From Pseudoxanthobacter soli DSM 19599 (GTDB taxonomy: Bacteria; Pseudomonadota; Alphaproteobacteria; Rhizobiales; Segnochrobactraceae), in NCBI GenBank assembly GCA_945898215.1, contig CAMDHY010000029.1:1-40491 (forward strand): a stretch of DNA of 40,491 nucleotides, in the 5' to 3' direction. Numbering within the stretch: the first letter of the stretch is position 1; each line of letters begins with the position of its first letter. Below the pieces are notes generated by a model. That model saw only the letters and a list, made by a program, of their open reading frames with translations. It did not search any database and was not told the DNA's origin. Shown here in pieces: positions 1 to 7,728 of this stretch. The position numbers and the translations under genes are program-made.

Positions 1-797
1 GGCCGGCTCGCCGCGATCAGGCGGTGGGCGGCGGCGACGATCTCGTCCTCGCCGCGATGGGTGCTGGCGGCGACCCAGCGCGGCCGCGCCCCGACCAGCG
101 CCGTCAGCGCCGCGAGTTCGTCGGCGTCGGCGGGCGGTGGCGGACCGTCGACCTTGAGGTTGCCGGTCACCTCGACCAATGCCGCCCCGAGCCCGGCGAA
201 GCGCTCGCCGTCGCCCTCCGACTGGGCGAGCACGAGGTCGACCGCGCCGAACATCGCGTTCGCCGTCGCCGGCAGCTTGCGCCAGCGCCGGTACGAGCGG
301 GCGGAGAGGCGGGCGTTGACGACGATGCGCGGGATGCCGCGGCCGGCCGTCTCGGCGAGCGCGACCGGCCATACCTCCGATTCGACGAAGAGCGCGGCGG
401 CGGGCCGCCAGGCGTCGAGGAAGCGGGTGACATAGGGCGCGACGTCGAGGGGAACGAACTGGTGCACCGCCCCCGCCGGCAGGCGGTCGGCGGCGATGCG
501 CGCCGAGGTGACGGTTCCCGTCGTCACCAGCGCCGCGATGCCGCGCGCGACCATCGCCTCCACCAGCGGCAGGACCGCGGAGAACTCGCCCACGCTCGCG
601 GCGTGAACCCAGATCAGCGGCCCGGCGGGCCGCGGCTGTGACGGCTTGCCATAGCGCTCGCCGCGCCGCGCGCGATCCTCCTTGCCGCGGGCCGTGCGGA
701 ACGCCAGCAGGCCCCATAGCAGCGGCCGCGCCATCCGGCCGAGGGCGCGCCATACCGGTGTCAGACCGACCGAAGGCCGCGCTCCCGGCTCAGCCAT
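1..797 (-). CDS. waaA: 3-deoxy-D-manno-octulosonic acid (Kdo) transferase, 3' end cut by window edge
   Basis: WaaA (KdtA) adds Kdo from CMP-Kdo to the lipid A precursor at the inner face of the inner membrane. About 265 residues are present; the C-terminal part lies beyond position 1. The N-terminal glycosyltransferase domain is clear: IWVHAASVGEF near residues 67-77, VTTGTVTSARIA near 100, the acceptor-side segment ALFVESEVWP near 138-147, and VNARLSARSYRRW near 162-174. The start of the second domain shows the family motif AASTHRGEDE. The chosen ATG (797) gives a short polar leader before a possible membrane anchor around MARPLLWGLLAF; a second in-frame ATG at 734 would also serve. The adjacent DUF4170 gene is a usual companion. 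In many relatives a lysophospholipid acyltransferase gene lies between the two; here only about 210 bp with no convincing gene separates them. Confidence 0.93.
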   Translation of the reverse strand, partial: MAEPGARPSVGLTPVWRALGRMARPLLWGLLAFRTARGKEDRARRGERYGKPSQPRPAGPLIWVHAASVGEFSAVLPLVEAMVARGIAALVTTGTVTSARIAADRLPAGAVHQFVPLDVAPYVTRFLDAWRPAAALFVESEVWPVALAETAGRGIPRIVVNARLSARSYRRWRKLPATANAMFGAVDLVLAQSEGDGERFAGLGAALVEVTGNLKVDGPPPPADADELAALTALVGARPRWVAASTHRGEDEIVAAAHRLIAASR

Positions 798-1005
798 TGC
801 GCCGATCGGCCGAACCGCACGCCGGTCGTGCCGGGACGTTCGCAATGTCGGGCGTCATCGCCACGGCGATCCCGTTCCCGCGTGTCCCGACGGCCAGCGA
901 CCGGAGACGTCCGGGGACGCACTCGCCCGCCGGCGCCCCGCTGTGGCCGCCGGAGACACGTCGTTGGACCGTGAAAGCCGTTGGTGCATTCGCCATGGGC
1001 GCCGG

Positions 1006-1272
1006 TCAGCCGGCGCGATCCTCGTCTGGGTCGAGCAGTCGGTGCAGGTGGACCACGTAATAGCGCATCAGCGCATTGTCCACGGTCGCCTGCGCCTTCG
1101 CCTTCCAGGCGACGCGGGCGCTGGCGTAGTCGGGGAAGACGCCGACCATGTCGACCTTAGACAAGTCGCGGAATTCGTTGGAGCCGATGGCGGCGAGCTC
1201 GCCGCCGAAGACGAGATGGAGAAGCTGTTTTCCCGGGGGTTCCGGCGGAGCCTTCGGTTCGGTGGTCATCAT
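1006..1272 (-). CDS. DUF4170 family protein of the Kdo/lipid A neighbourhood
   Basis: A small 88-residue protein of unknown function. The recognisable DUF4170 pattern is visible: HLVFGGEL near residues 19-26, then a mid-section with SKVDMVGVFPDYASA, and the C-terminal WKAKAQATVDNALMRYY followed by HLHRLLDPDED. I chose the first of two adjacent ATG codons (1272), which is preceded by an ACGAGG-like ribosome binding site; a longer reading upstream adds an arginine-rich segment unlike the family. In Hyphomicrobiales this family is commonly found next to waaA and lysophospholipid acyltransferase or cysQ genes, and here it lies directly upstream of waaA on the same strand. No signal peptide or membrane segment is visible. 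Its biochemical role is not known. Confidence 0.85.
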   Translation of the reverse strand: MMTTEPKAPPEPPGKQLLHLVFGGELAAIGSNEFRDLSKVDMVGVFPDYASARVAWKAKAQATVDNALMRYYVVHLHRLLDPDEDRAG

Positions 1273-1672
1273 GGGCCTCGTGTGGCGTCGCTGCGCGGCC
1301 ATCCTCGCCGGAACGCCGGCCGCTGCCAATGCGACGTGAGCCCCTTCCCGCCGAGGTCGGGTTCGCAAACGCCTGAAGACACGGCGAGCGCCCGAACATG
1401 CGCCGCCGTGACGTCTCTGTCCGGCCTGTCACTACCACAACCCCGACGTGCTCAAAAGAACGGTCAGGCGCCCTCGGCCGCCAGCCGATCCGACGTGAGA
1501 GACCACTGCTCTACCGCCGAGTTCGGCCGGTGGTCGGTGTTCCGCGCTGGGGTTGTGCAAGACCGCCAATCGAAGGGGCCACCGCAGACACCGGCGGGCG
1601 CCGACCGTCCCGCCGACCACACAACCAGAAAGCGTAGAGGCAGGCTCGGCCGCTCCGCCGGCTGGCAGGCCG
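1273..1672. other. 400-bp stretch with no supported gene
   Basis: Open frames here are short, rich in Arg/Pro/Ser and typical of chance frames in GC-rich DNA. On the minus strand around 1509-1524 there is a short tRNA D-arm-like string, but no acceptor stem or T-arm can be paired with it. The segment separates the DUF4170 gene from the small hypothetical gene upstream and probably holds the promoter of the DUF4170-waaA unit, which I could not place. Confidence 0.5.
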
Positions 1673-1837
1673 TCACAACACCGGCAGGACGGCGGGTTCG
1701 TCGGGAACCGGATTGAGGGCATCCGGATCGCGCTTCTCGTTGACCTTGCGGTCCAATTCCACCTCTGCGGGGGTTTGGGGCTCGTTCTGATGTCCCCGGC
1801 TGATCGGCCTTGGCGTCGTCGGAACGTCGGTCGGCAT
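1673..1837 (-). CDS. 54-residue hypothetical hydrophilic protein
   Basis: A short reading frame encoding a charged, proline-rich peptide beginning MPTDVPTTPRPISRG and containing TPAEVELDRKVNEKRDPDAL, ending PDEPAVLPVL. The ATG at 1837 is preceded by AGAGGA with 5-nt spacing, a good ribosome binding site. The composition, with Asp, Glu, Asn and Lys spread through it, differs from the Arg/Ser/Pro noise of chance frames nearby, which supports a real gene. It has no signal peptide, membrane segment or known motif. I do not recognise a family. It lies between the lipid A locus and the promoter of the large glycan/acyl operon and is transcribed away from that operon. Confidence 0.5.
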   Translation of the reverse strand: MPTDVPTTPRPISRGHQNEPQTPAEVELDRKVNEKRDPDALNPVPDEPAVLPVL

Positions 1838-1962
1838 CGCATCCTCTATCGGTTCGGTCAAGAAAACCAACCGTCCCGGACGCGTTGGGTTCCCCGCTGC
1901 ACGTCCTACTAGAAGTGGGTGAATCCGGTAGCGATCCAAGCCGATTTAAGAATTTTATGAGC

Positions 1963-1991
1963 TTGTGACGACCGGTTGGACGGTCTACTGT
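1963..1991 (+). promoter_or_regulatory. candidate sigma-70 type promoter for the glycan/acyl operon
   Basis: TTGTGA (1963-1968) and TACTGT (1986-1991) are separated by exactly 17 bp. They lie in a locally AT-rich patch (about 1940-1965), unusual in this window. A start of transcription near 1998 would give a short leader carrying the strong Shine-Dalgarno sequence at 2006-2013. The boxes are imperfect, so this is a prediction only. Confidence 0.35.
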
Positions 1992-2022
1992 GTGAGGCGG
2001 GGACAGGGAGGAGACTGGCACG

Positions 2023-2055
2023 ATGAGAGACCTAAGCCCGATCTGCACACGCTGA
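2023..2055 (+). CDS. possible 10-codon leader peptide ahead of the glycosyltransferase gene
   Basis: The strongest ribosome binding site of the region, GGGAGGAGA at 2005-2013, does not serve the large downstream gene. It lies 9 nt before an ATG at 2023 that opens a ten-codon frame, MRDLSPICTR, ending in TGA at 2053-2055. The first GTG of the large gene begins 2 nt further on and has no good binding site of its own. Two readings are possible: a leader peptide that couples translation to the next gene, or the true N-terminus of the large gene separated from it by a frameshift. The sequence alone does not decide. Confidence 0.3.
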   Translation: MRDLSPICTR

Positions 2056-2056
2056 A

Positions 2057-5000
2057 GTGGTGGAAGTGTTCAGTCCGCAGGGCGTGACCACCGCCTCGGG
2101 CGAGGACGATTCGGCACACGTTCTCGATGGCTGGACGCTCGGTGCGGAGCCAGCCTGTCTGAGCCTCGTGCACCTGGAGCCCGTCGGCTCGGGCGTTCGC
2201 CTCACCGCTCCGGCCGAGGCCGTTGGGGTACTCCTTCGTCGGTGCATCTCTGGCCCGGTCGCATCGCGCGGTGCCTCCGTCAGACTCACCATCCGGATCG
2301 CGTCAAGCGACGCGCGGGCACTGAAGCGCGCCCTGCTCAATCTCTCCGTCTGCGTCGTCATCGGCGGGCGCCGCCGAACGCTGTCCTCGCTGCACGCCTC
2401 GGCCTTCGAGGTGGCGCGCGACGGGGCGCTGGTGGTCAGCCTCGAGACCACATGGGCGACACGGGCGACGGCCAGCCACGTCGAGCTGCGCTTTCGGCGG
2501 GTGGCGATCGACTGCCACCTCCAGTCCCTCGACTTCACGGCTCGCCCCATCGGCAGAGGGCGGGGCGCCGGAGCATCCGGCCCTGGCCGCCGCGACGGCA
2601 CCCGGTTCGCCGACGCTTGCGTCGGCGCCGGAGGCCCCTTTACGCCGGAGCATTCGCCCTGGGCGATCACCTTCCCCGAGGGCGAGGGCGACGCTCCCGT
2701 CGTTGTCGTCGACGCCAGGGGCCTGCGGGCCGAATTCACGGCGGCGTCACGGTTCATGACCCTGACCCGCCGTGTGCCGCTGCCCGACGGTGCCAACGGC
2801 AAGCTGCTGCGGATCGAACTGCGGCTGCGGGGGGAGAACGCGGACGAGTGGCACGGGCTGCTGGCGAACATCGCTATCGGCGTGGCGACCGAGGGCCGCT
2901 CGCCTCGCAATCTGCTGCGACTTTCGCCTCATTGCGCCTATGCCGAGAGCGACCGCGAGGTTCGCGTCATCGCGGTGGCCCCGTGCCTCGGCCAGATGAC
3001 CGAGTGCGTCGTCGAACTGACGTTCCAGCATGGCGACGCCGTCGTCACCCTCGAGGGCATCGACGTGCTGCTGGTGGCCCGGGGAGTGGACGACCCCGTC
3101 AAGGCAACCCCGGACAAGAGCTTAGTGCTCGGCTCGCCGGCCCCGGCAACGGCCTCGACGGTGGCACCGACCGTCGCCGTCGTCGGCTGGCAGCTCGCCG
3201 ACAACGCCGTCGGGCGCGCCTATGTACTGGCGGACATGCTGCGCTCCAGCCACCCGACGGAAATCGTCGGGCCGCTGTTCGGGTCGGAAGGCGTCGGCAT
3301 CTGGGAGCCGCTGCTATCCGCCGACCTGCCGATGCGCTCGTTCACCGGCGGGACCATGCGCACCTTCGTCGCCGCGGCGGCAGCCTTCGCGCAGGAGGTC
3401 CGGTGTGACGTCGCCTACATCTCAAAACCCAGGCTGCCGGCGATCCTGCTGGCGCTGCTGATCCATCACCGAACGGGTTGCGGGCTCATTCTCGACATCG
3501 ACGACCACGAGCTCTCCTTCTTCCCCGGGGCGGAAGGCATCGGAATCGACGAGGCCGTGGCGCGCCTCGAGAGGCAGGCGACGGGACTTGCGACAGCTGC
3601 CACGGGTGACGACAGCGATGACGAGGACCAGGGCTCCGTCGTGGTGCCGTCGCTGCCCGACGAGGAGCGCCCCGACGGCGGCCTCTGGACCGCCCTCGCC
3701 GAGACCCTGATCCCGAGCTTCGACGATCGAACGGTATCCAATGCCGCGCTGCGGGATCGCTACGGCGGCCTCGTCGTCCGCCACGCACGGGACGAGGCGA
3801 TCTTTCACCCCGATGCGGCGCTGAAGGCCCGCATCCGCGGCGAGTTCGGCATCGACGATGGTGATCGCGTCATTCTCTTCATGGGCACGCCGCGCCGCCA
3901 CAAGGGCCTCGAGAGGCTCGCCGCTGCGATGCACCGGGTCGACGACGCGCGGCTGCGGCTCGTCGTCGTCGGCACCATCAACGACCGCGGCATGCAGCGC
4001 GACCTGCTCGCCCACAGCCGGGCGCGGATCAGCCTGTTTCCGAACCAGCCGTGGCAGCGACTGCCGGAGCTAAGCCGCCTCGCCGATGGGGTCTGCCTGC
4101 TGCAGGACCCCGAATCGCCGATCGCCCGCTACCAGATTCCCGCCAAGCTGACCGATGCCCTCGCCCTCGGCGTGCCGGTGGCCACCACCCGGGTGGCACC
4201 GCTCGCCGACACCCCTGCCCCGTCGGTGGTAACCTACATCGACGACGACGACGCCCTCGACGCGTGGCTGCGCTCCATCGCAGCCGGCGACGACGACGAC
4301 GCCCTCGCCGACCGACGGATCGCATGGTTCCACGAGGAGCTCGGCTACCGGGTCAACCGGGCGCGGATCGAGACGGTCGTCGAGCACTGCCTGACCCGGC
4401 GGCGGACTTGGAAGCCGGAGTGGACGGCGCTGTTCGCGGCCCTCAACCACTGCTACAGCGCTGGCCTGCCCGAAGATCCGCCGGCCTGGGCCGGCGAGGC
4501 GGGCCGCCGAAAGGAAATCCGCGCGCCGGAGATCCACCGGCGGGCCCCCCTGGACCTCGTCTGCTTCTGGAAGCAGAACGACACCGGCATCTACGGACGC
4601 CGCCACGACATGCTGATGCGGTACCTGCGCGAAAGCGATCGTGTGCGCAGCCTCCTCGTCTTCGATGCGCCGATCCGCGTCGCGGCGGTGGAGAAGACGG
4701 CGCAGCGTGGCCGGACCGCCGTTCTGGACCAGGCGAAGCTCACCTCGGACGCGACGATCCGCCGGTTCCTCGAACTCGACGACGAGCGTGACGTGCGCCG
4801 GCGCGTCTTCGTCCACGGCGACAAGCCCGGCGAGAGCTTTTACGGCCGGACGCTCGACACGCTCGACGGCTATGCCGACTTCGTCGCGCAGCACCTCGCT
4901 GCGCGTACGGCGAGCGGCGCACGGCGTCTCGCCTGGGTTTGGCCGATCGCGCCGCACTTCGCCGAGATCGCGGAAACCGTCGGCTTAGACGCGGTGGCGG

Positions 5001-5734
5001 TCGACCTCGTCGACGACGAGCGGGCGATGGCGCGCAACCCCGATCGCCGGCTCGCGCTCGACGAGGAGTATCGGCGCACCCTCGGCTGCGCCGACGTGAT
5101 CTTCGCCAACTGCGAAACGCTGCGCGACCGCTTTCCCGCCTTCCGGGACGCGATCCGCGTCGTGCCCAACGCCTGCGAGATCCTCGGCGAACCGGTGACG
5201 GCGGTGCCGAACGATATCGCCCACCTGCCGGGGCCGCTGATCGGCTACGTCGGTAACCTGCGCCACCGGCTCGATGTGCCGCTCATCGAGGAGCTTGCCC
5301 GCGTTCACCCGCACTGGAGCATCGTGCTCGTCGGCTCGGCGCACGGCAGCCCGGAGGTGTTGCGGCTGCAGGGACTGCGCAACGTCCACTTCACCGGACC
5401 GCGCACCTACGAGGAGGCGCAGCGCTACATCCGCTGCTTCGACGTCGCCATCATGCCGCATCTGCGCAACGAGATGAGCGACAGCATGAACCCGCTGAAG
5501 CTCTACGTGTACGTGGCGCTCGGCAAGCGCGTCGTCTCGACCCGGGTCAGCAACATCGAGGAGTTGCGCGACCACGTCGACATCGCCGACGATGGTCCGG
5601 ACTTCCTTGCCAAGGTGGAGCTGGCCGTGGCACGAGCCCGGTTCGACGGCGTCAACCGTCCCCTGCCACGGGAGGCCCTGTGGGAGATCAGCTGGCAGCA
5701 GCGGGTCGCCACCATGCTCGCGGCGATCGCGTGA
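2057..5734 (+). CDS. giant double glycosyltransferase (two GT4-like units) with tandem beta-rich N-terminal modules
   Basis: A 1225-residue protein that probably transfers two sugars in glycan assembly in the cytoplasm. Residues about 1-170 and 220-345 look like two copies of one beta-strand-rich module: LLNLSVCVVIGGRRRTLSSL aligns with LLANIAIGVATEGRSPRNLL, and HVELRFRRV with CVVELTFQHG. The first glycosyltransferase unit spans about 370-780, with GWQLADNAVGRAYVLADML near 374, an acidic LILDIDDHELSF near 477 and the second Rossmann fold opening at ILFMGTPRRHKGLERL near 604. The second unit spans about 825-1225, with FWKQNDTGIYGRRHDML near 834, LIGYVGNLRHRLD near 1060 and the C-terminal MNPLKLYVYVALGKRVV. 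No membrane segments are seen. The start is uncertain: GTG codons at 2057, 2060 and 2066 compete and none has a good binding site (see the leader peptide). Donor and acceptor sugars cannot be read from the sequence. Confidence 0.85.
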   Translation: MVEVFSPQGVTTASGEDDSAHVLDGWTLGAEPACLSLVHLEPVGSGVRLTAPAEAVGVLLRRCISGPVASRGASVRLTIRIASSDARALKRALLNLSVCVVIGGRRRTLSSLHASAFEVARDGALVVSLETTWATRATASHVELRFRRVAIDCHLQSLDFTARPIGRGRGAGASGPGRRDGTRFADACVGAGGPFTPEHSPWAITFPEGEGDAPVVVVDARGLRAEFTAASRFMTLTRRVPLPDGANGKLLRIELRLRGENADEWHGLLANIAIGVATEGRSPRNLLRLSPHCAYAESDREVRVIAVAPCLGQMTECVVELTFQHGDAVVTLEGIDVLLVARGVDDPVKATPDKSLVLGSPAPATASTVAPTVAVVGWQLADNAVGRAYVLADMLRSSHPTEIVGPLFGSEGVGIWEPLLSADLPMRSFTGGTMRTFVAAAAAFAQEVRCDVAYISKPRLPAILLALLIHHRTGCGLILDIDDHELSFFPGAEGIGIDEAVARLERQATGLATAATGDDSDDEDQGSVVVPSLPDEERPDGGLWTALAETLIPSFDDRTVSNAALRDRYGGLVVRHARDEAIFHPDAALKARIRGEFGIDDGDRVILFMGTPRRHKGLERLAAAMHRVDDARLRLVVVGTINDRGMQRDLLAHSRARISLFPNQPWQRLPELSRLADGVCLLQDPESPIARYQIPAKLTDALALGVPVATTRVAPLADTPAPSVVTYIDDDDALDAWLRSIAAGDDDDALADRRIAWFHEELGYRVNRARIETVVEHCLTRRRTWKPEWTALFAALNHCYSAGLPEDPPAWAGEAGRRKEIRAPEIHRRAPLDLVCFWKQNDTGIYGRRHDMLMRYLRESDRVRSLLVFDAPIRVAAVEKTAQRGRTAVLDQAKLTSDATIRRFLELDDERDVRRRVFVHGDKPGESFYGRTLDTLDGYADFVAQHLAARTASGARRLAWVWPIAPHFAEIAETVGLDAVAVDLVDDERAMARNPDRRLALDEEYRRTLGCADVIFANCETLRDRFPAFRDAIRVVPNACEILGEPVTAVPNDIAHLPGPLIGYVGNLRHRLDVPLIEELARVHPHWSIVLVGSAHGSPEVLRLQGLRNVHFTGPRTYEEAQRYIRCFDVAIMPHLRNEMSDSMNPLKLYVYVALGKRVVSTRVSNIEELRDHVDIADDGPDFLAKVELAVARARFDGVNRPLPREALWEISWQQRVATMLAAIA

Positions 5735-5786
5735 TCCAGCGCGGGACGCGGGCGCAGGCATCCCGGTCTCGAACGAGGGCGCGCCC

Positions 5787-6461
5787 ATGCTGGAACGACT
5801 GACGGACCCGCGCAACGCGGCCATCGCCAAGCCGAACGCCCACGCACTCGCCCTGCTCGACCGGGTGCTGGCGCGCGACCCGGCACCGGTGATCTGCGAG
5901 GTGGGCGTCGGCATCGGCGCCACCACCGTCGAGCTCTGCCGCAAGCTCGACAACCGCGGGCGCATTTTGCTGTTCGACTTCGAGGACCGGCTGACCGACC
6001 TCGGCACCGATCTCGTCGGGCTCGGCTTCACAAATGTCGAGCTGCACGCCAACACGCGGCGGCGCTACGACAACTACAACTGGTCGCTCACGACGCTGCT
6101 GCAGGCGCGCCGGCAGTCGGGCGACGATCCGGCGCTGTTCGACTTCGTCTTCCTCGACGGCGGCCACGCCTTCCACCACGACGCGCCGGCGGCGATGCTC
6201 CTGAAGGAGCTTCTGAAGCCGGGCGGGCTGATGCTGCTCGACGACTACGACTGGTCCTTCGCCGTCTCGCCGACGATGAACCCGCAGAAGAACCCCGACA
6301 TCCGCCTCGACTACACCGAAGCACAGATCGAGACGCCGCACGTCCGGCTGATCTGCGACCTGTTCTTCGATCATGACCCCGCCTACCGGAAGGTCGAGAT
6401 TGGCTACCGCGTGCCCTTCGAGCACCGGCGCGCCTACCAGAAGGCGCCGTTCGATGACTGA
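5787..6461 (+). CDS. class I SAM-dependent methyltransferase
   Basis: A 224-residue soluble enzyme of the class I methyltransferase fold. The SAM-binding glycine-rich loop is ICEVGVGIGATTVEL (about residues 32-46), followed by the acidic end of strand 2 in LLFDFEDRL. The segment FVFLDGGHAFHHD (about 121-133) and LKPGGLMLLDDYDW (about 146-159) match the methyltransferase type often found in polysaccharide and small-molecule clusters, where the DGxH acid and histidines help bind metal or substrate. ATG 5787 is preceded by GAGGGC at a suitable distance; longer readings run back into the previous gene. The last 8 nt overlap the next gene, so the two are probably translationally coupled. The methyl acceptor is unknown; a sugar hydroxyl or amine is an inference from context. 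Confidence 0.82.
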   Translation: MLERLTDPRNAAIAKPNAHALALLDRVLARDPAPVICEVGVGIGATTVELCRKLDNRGRILLFDFEDRLTDLGTDLVGLGFTNVELHANTRRRYDNYNWSLTTLLQARRQSGDDPALFDFVFLDGGHAFHHDAPAAMLLKELLKPGGLMLLDDYDWSFAVSPTMNPQKNPDIRLDYTEAQIETPHVRLICDLFFDHDPAYRKVEIGYRVPFEHRRAYQKAPFDD

Positions 6462-7728
6462 GGGCGCGCCGGGAGGAGCCGCGGCGCCTCCGGGCGAACC
6501 GCCGGCGGAGGTGTTCGTCACCGGCACCTTCGACGTCGAGAACTACGGTGACCTTCTATTTCCGCTCGTCGCCGCCCGCCGGCTCGCTCCGCACGGGCTC
6601 ACGGTGGTGCCGGTGTCGCCGACGGCGTCGCGCACGCGCTGGGCAGACGCGACGCCGTGCGTGGCGCTCGCCGACCTGCTGTCGGAGCGCATCCGGCCGC
6701 GCGGCATCCTGATCGGCGGCGGCAACATCGTCCACGCCGGGGCGGCGAACCTCGTCGACTACGAGGCGGATGGGCCGGGCTGGGCCTATGCTTCGCTGTG
6801 GCTCGGCGCGACGGTGGCGGCGACGCTGCGCAACGTCCCCGTCATCTGGAACGCGCCGGGCGTGCCGCGGCCGCTCGCGGCGGTGCCGGGGCTGAGGCAC
6901 GTGATGGTGCGGCAGGCCTTCGAGGCGGCGAACCATGTCAGCGTCCGCGATGCGGCGAGCCTCGAGCATCTCGGCCCGACCGGCGGCGTAACGGTCGCGG
7001 TGGTGCCGGATACGGCGGTCGACGTGGCGCGGCTATGGCCGCGGGAGCGGCTCACTGCGACGTTCTCGCGGCTGCTGGACCGTAAGGGGTTCGCGAAGGC
7101 GGGGCGATATATGTCGCTACACGTCAAGGCGCGCTCGACCGAGCTTTCGCCGGAGGCGATGGGCGAGCGGATCGGCGCGTTCGCCGCCGCGCACGGGCTG
7201 ATCCCGGTGCTCGTGCCGCTCGGGCTCTGCCATCACGACGACGTCGCGGTGCGGCGCATCGGCCGCCACGTCCCGGGGCCGGCGGTGGTGGTCGACGATC
7301 CGCTATCGCTCGAGGAGATCGCAGCGGTGATCGCCAGTGCGAGCCTGCATCTCGGCAGTTCCCTGCACGGCTACATCACTGCGGCCGCCTACGACGTGCC
7401 TTCGCTCGTCGTCGCGCGGCCGGCGCTGCCGAAGTTTTCCGGCTTCCTCGTGCACACCGGCCGGCCGCAGGACCTCGCGGAGAGCTGGGAGGAGGCGTTC
7501 GCGCGCGCGCCGGCGCGCCTCGCTGAAGCGGTGACGGAGCCGCTCGTGCCGGAGAGCGTGCACGCGGCGCTCGACGTCCACTGGGCGCGGGTGGTGAGGG
7601 AGCTTTCGGCGCCGCGGTCGAACATGCTGCAGCAGGCGCGCTTCCTGCGCAGCTACGTGCAGCGCGGCATCGGCGTCTCGGGCTGGTCGTGGCTGTTCGC
7701 GCCGCCCTTCGACCGGGTGGCGCCGTGA
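6454..7728 (+). CDS. polysaccharide pyruvyl transferase family protein, first paralogue
   Basis: A 424-residue member of the family that puts a pyruvate ketal from phosphoenolpyruvate onto sugars, or of its relatives with other roles. The N-terminus has VTGTFDVENYGDLLFPLVAA (about residues 21-40), the family's nucleotide-fold entry. GILIGGGNIVHAG follows near 87, VIWNAPGVPRPL near 130, and the C-terminal domain carries the conserved GSSLHGYITAAAY near 304-316. It is clearly related to the gene at 9448-10752: both have NYGDL, WNAPGVP, an S/A-SLHGY motif and an HTGR segment. The ATG at 6454 overlaps the end of the methyltransferase gene and gives a polar, glycine- and proline-rich leader. The next gene starts within its stop codon. 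The exact reaction is not proven by the sequence. Confidence 0.83.
   Translation: MTEGAPGGAAAPPGEPPAEVFVTGTFDVENYGDLLFPLVAARRLAPHGLTVVPVSPTASRTRWADATPCVALADLLSERIRPRGILIGGGNIVHAGAANLVDYEADGPGWAYASLWLGATVAATLRNVPVIWNAPGVPRPLAAVPGLRHVMVRQAFEAANHVSVRDAASLEHLGPTGGVTVAVVPDTAVDVARLWPRERLTATFSRLLDRKGFAKAGRYMSLHVKARSTELSPEAMGERIGAFAAAHGLIPVLVPLGLCHHDDVAVRRIGRHVPGPAVVVDDPLSLEEIAAVIASASLHLGSSLHGYITAAAYDVPSLVVARPALPKFSGFLVHTGRPQDLAESWEEAFARAPARLAEAVTEPLVPESVHAALDVHWARVVRELSAPRSNMLQQARFLRSYVQRGIGVSGWSWLFAPPFDRVAP

Noticed and set aside
790-996. A 68-codon minus-strand frame just upstream of waaA, ending within its start
   Set aside because: The overlap with the waaA start is suggestive, but the sequence has no family features and I see no clear binding site; not strong enough to call.
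1509-1524. tRNA D-arm-like string on the minus strand (AACTCGGCGGTAGAGC)
   Set aside because: No matching anticodon stem, T-arm or acceptor stem could be drawn; probably chance.
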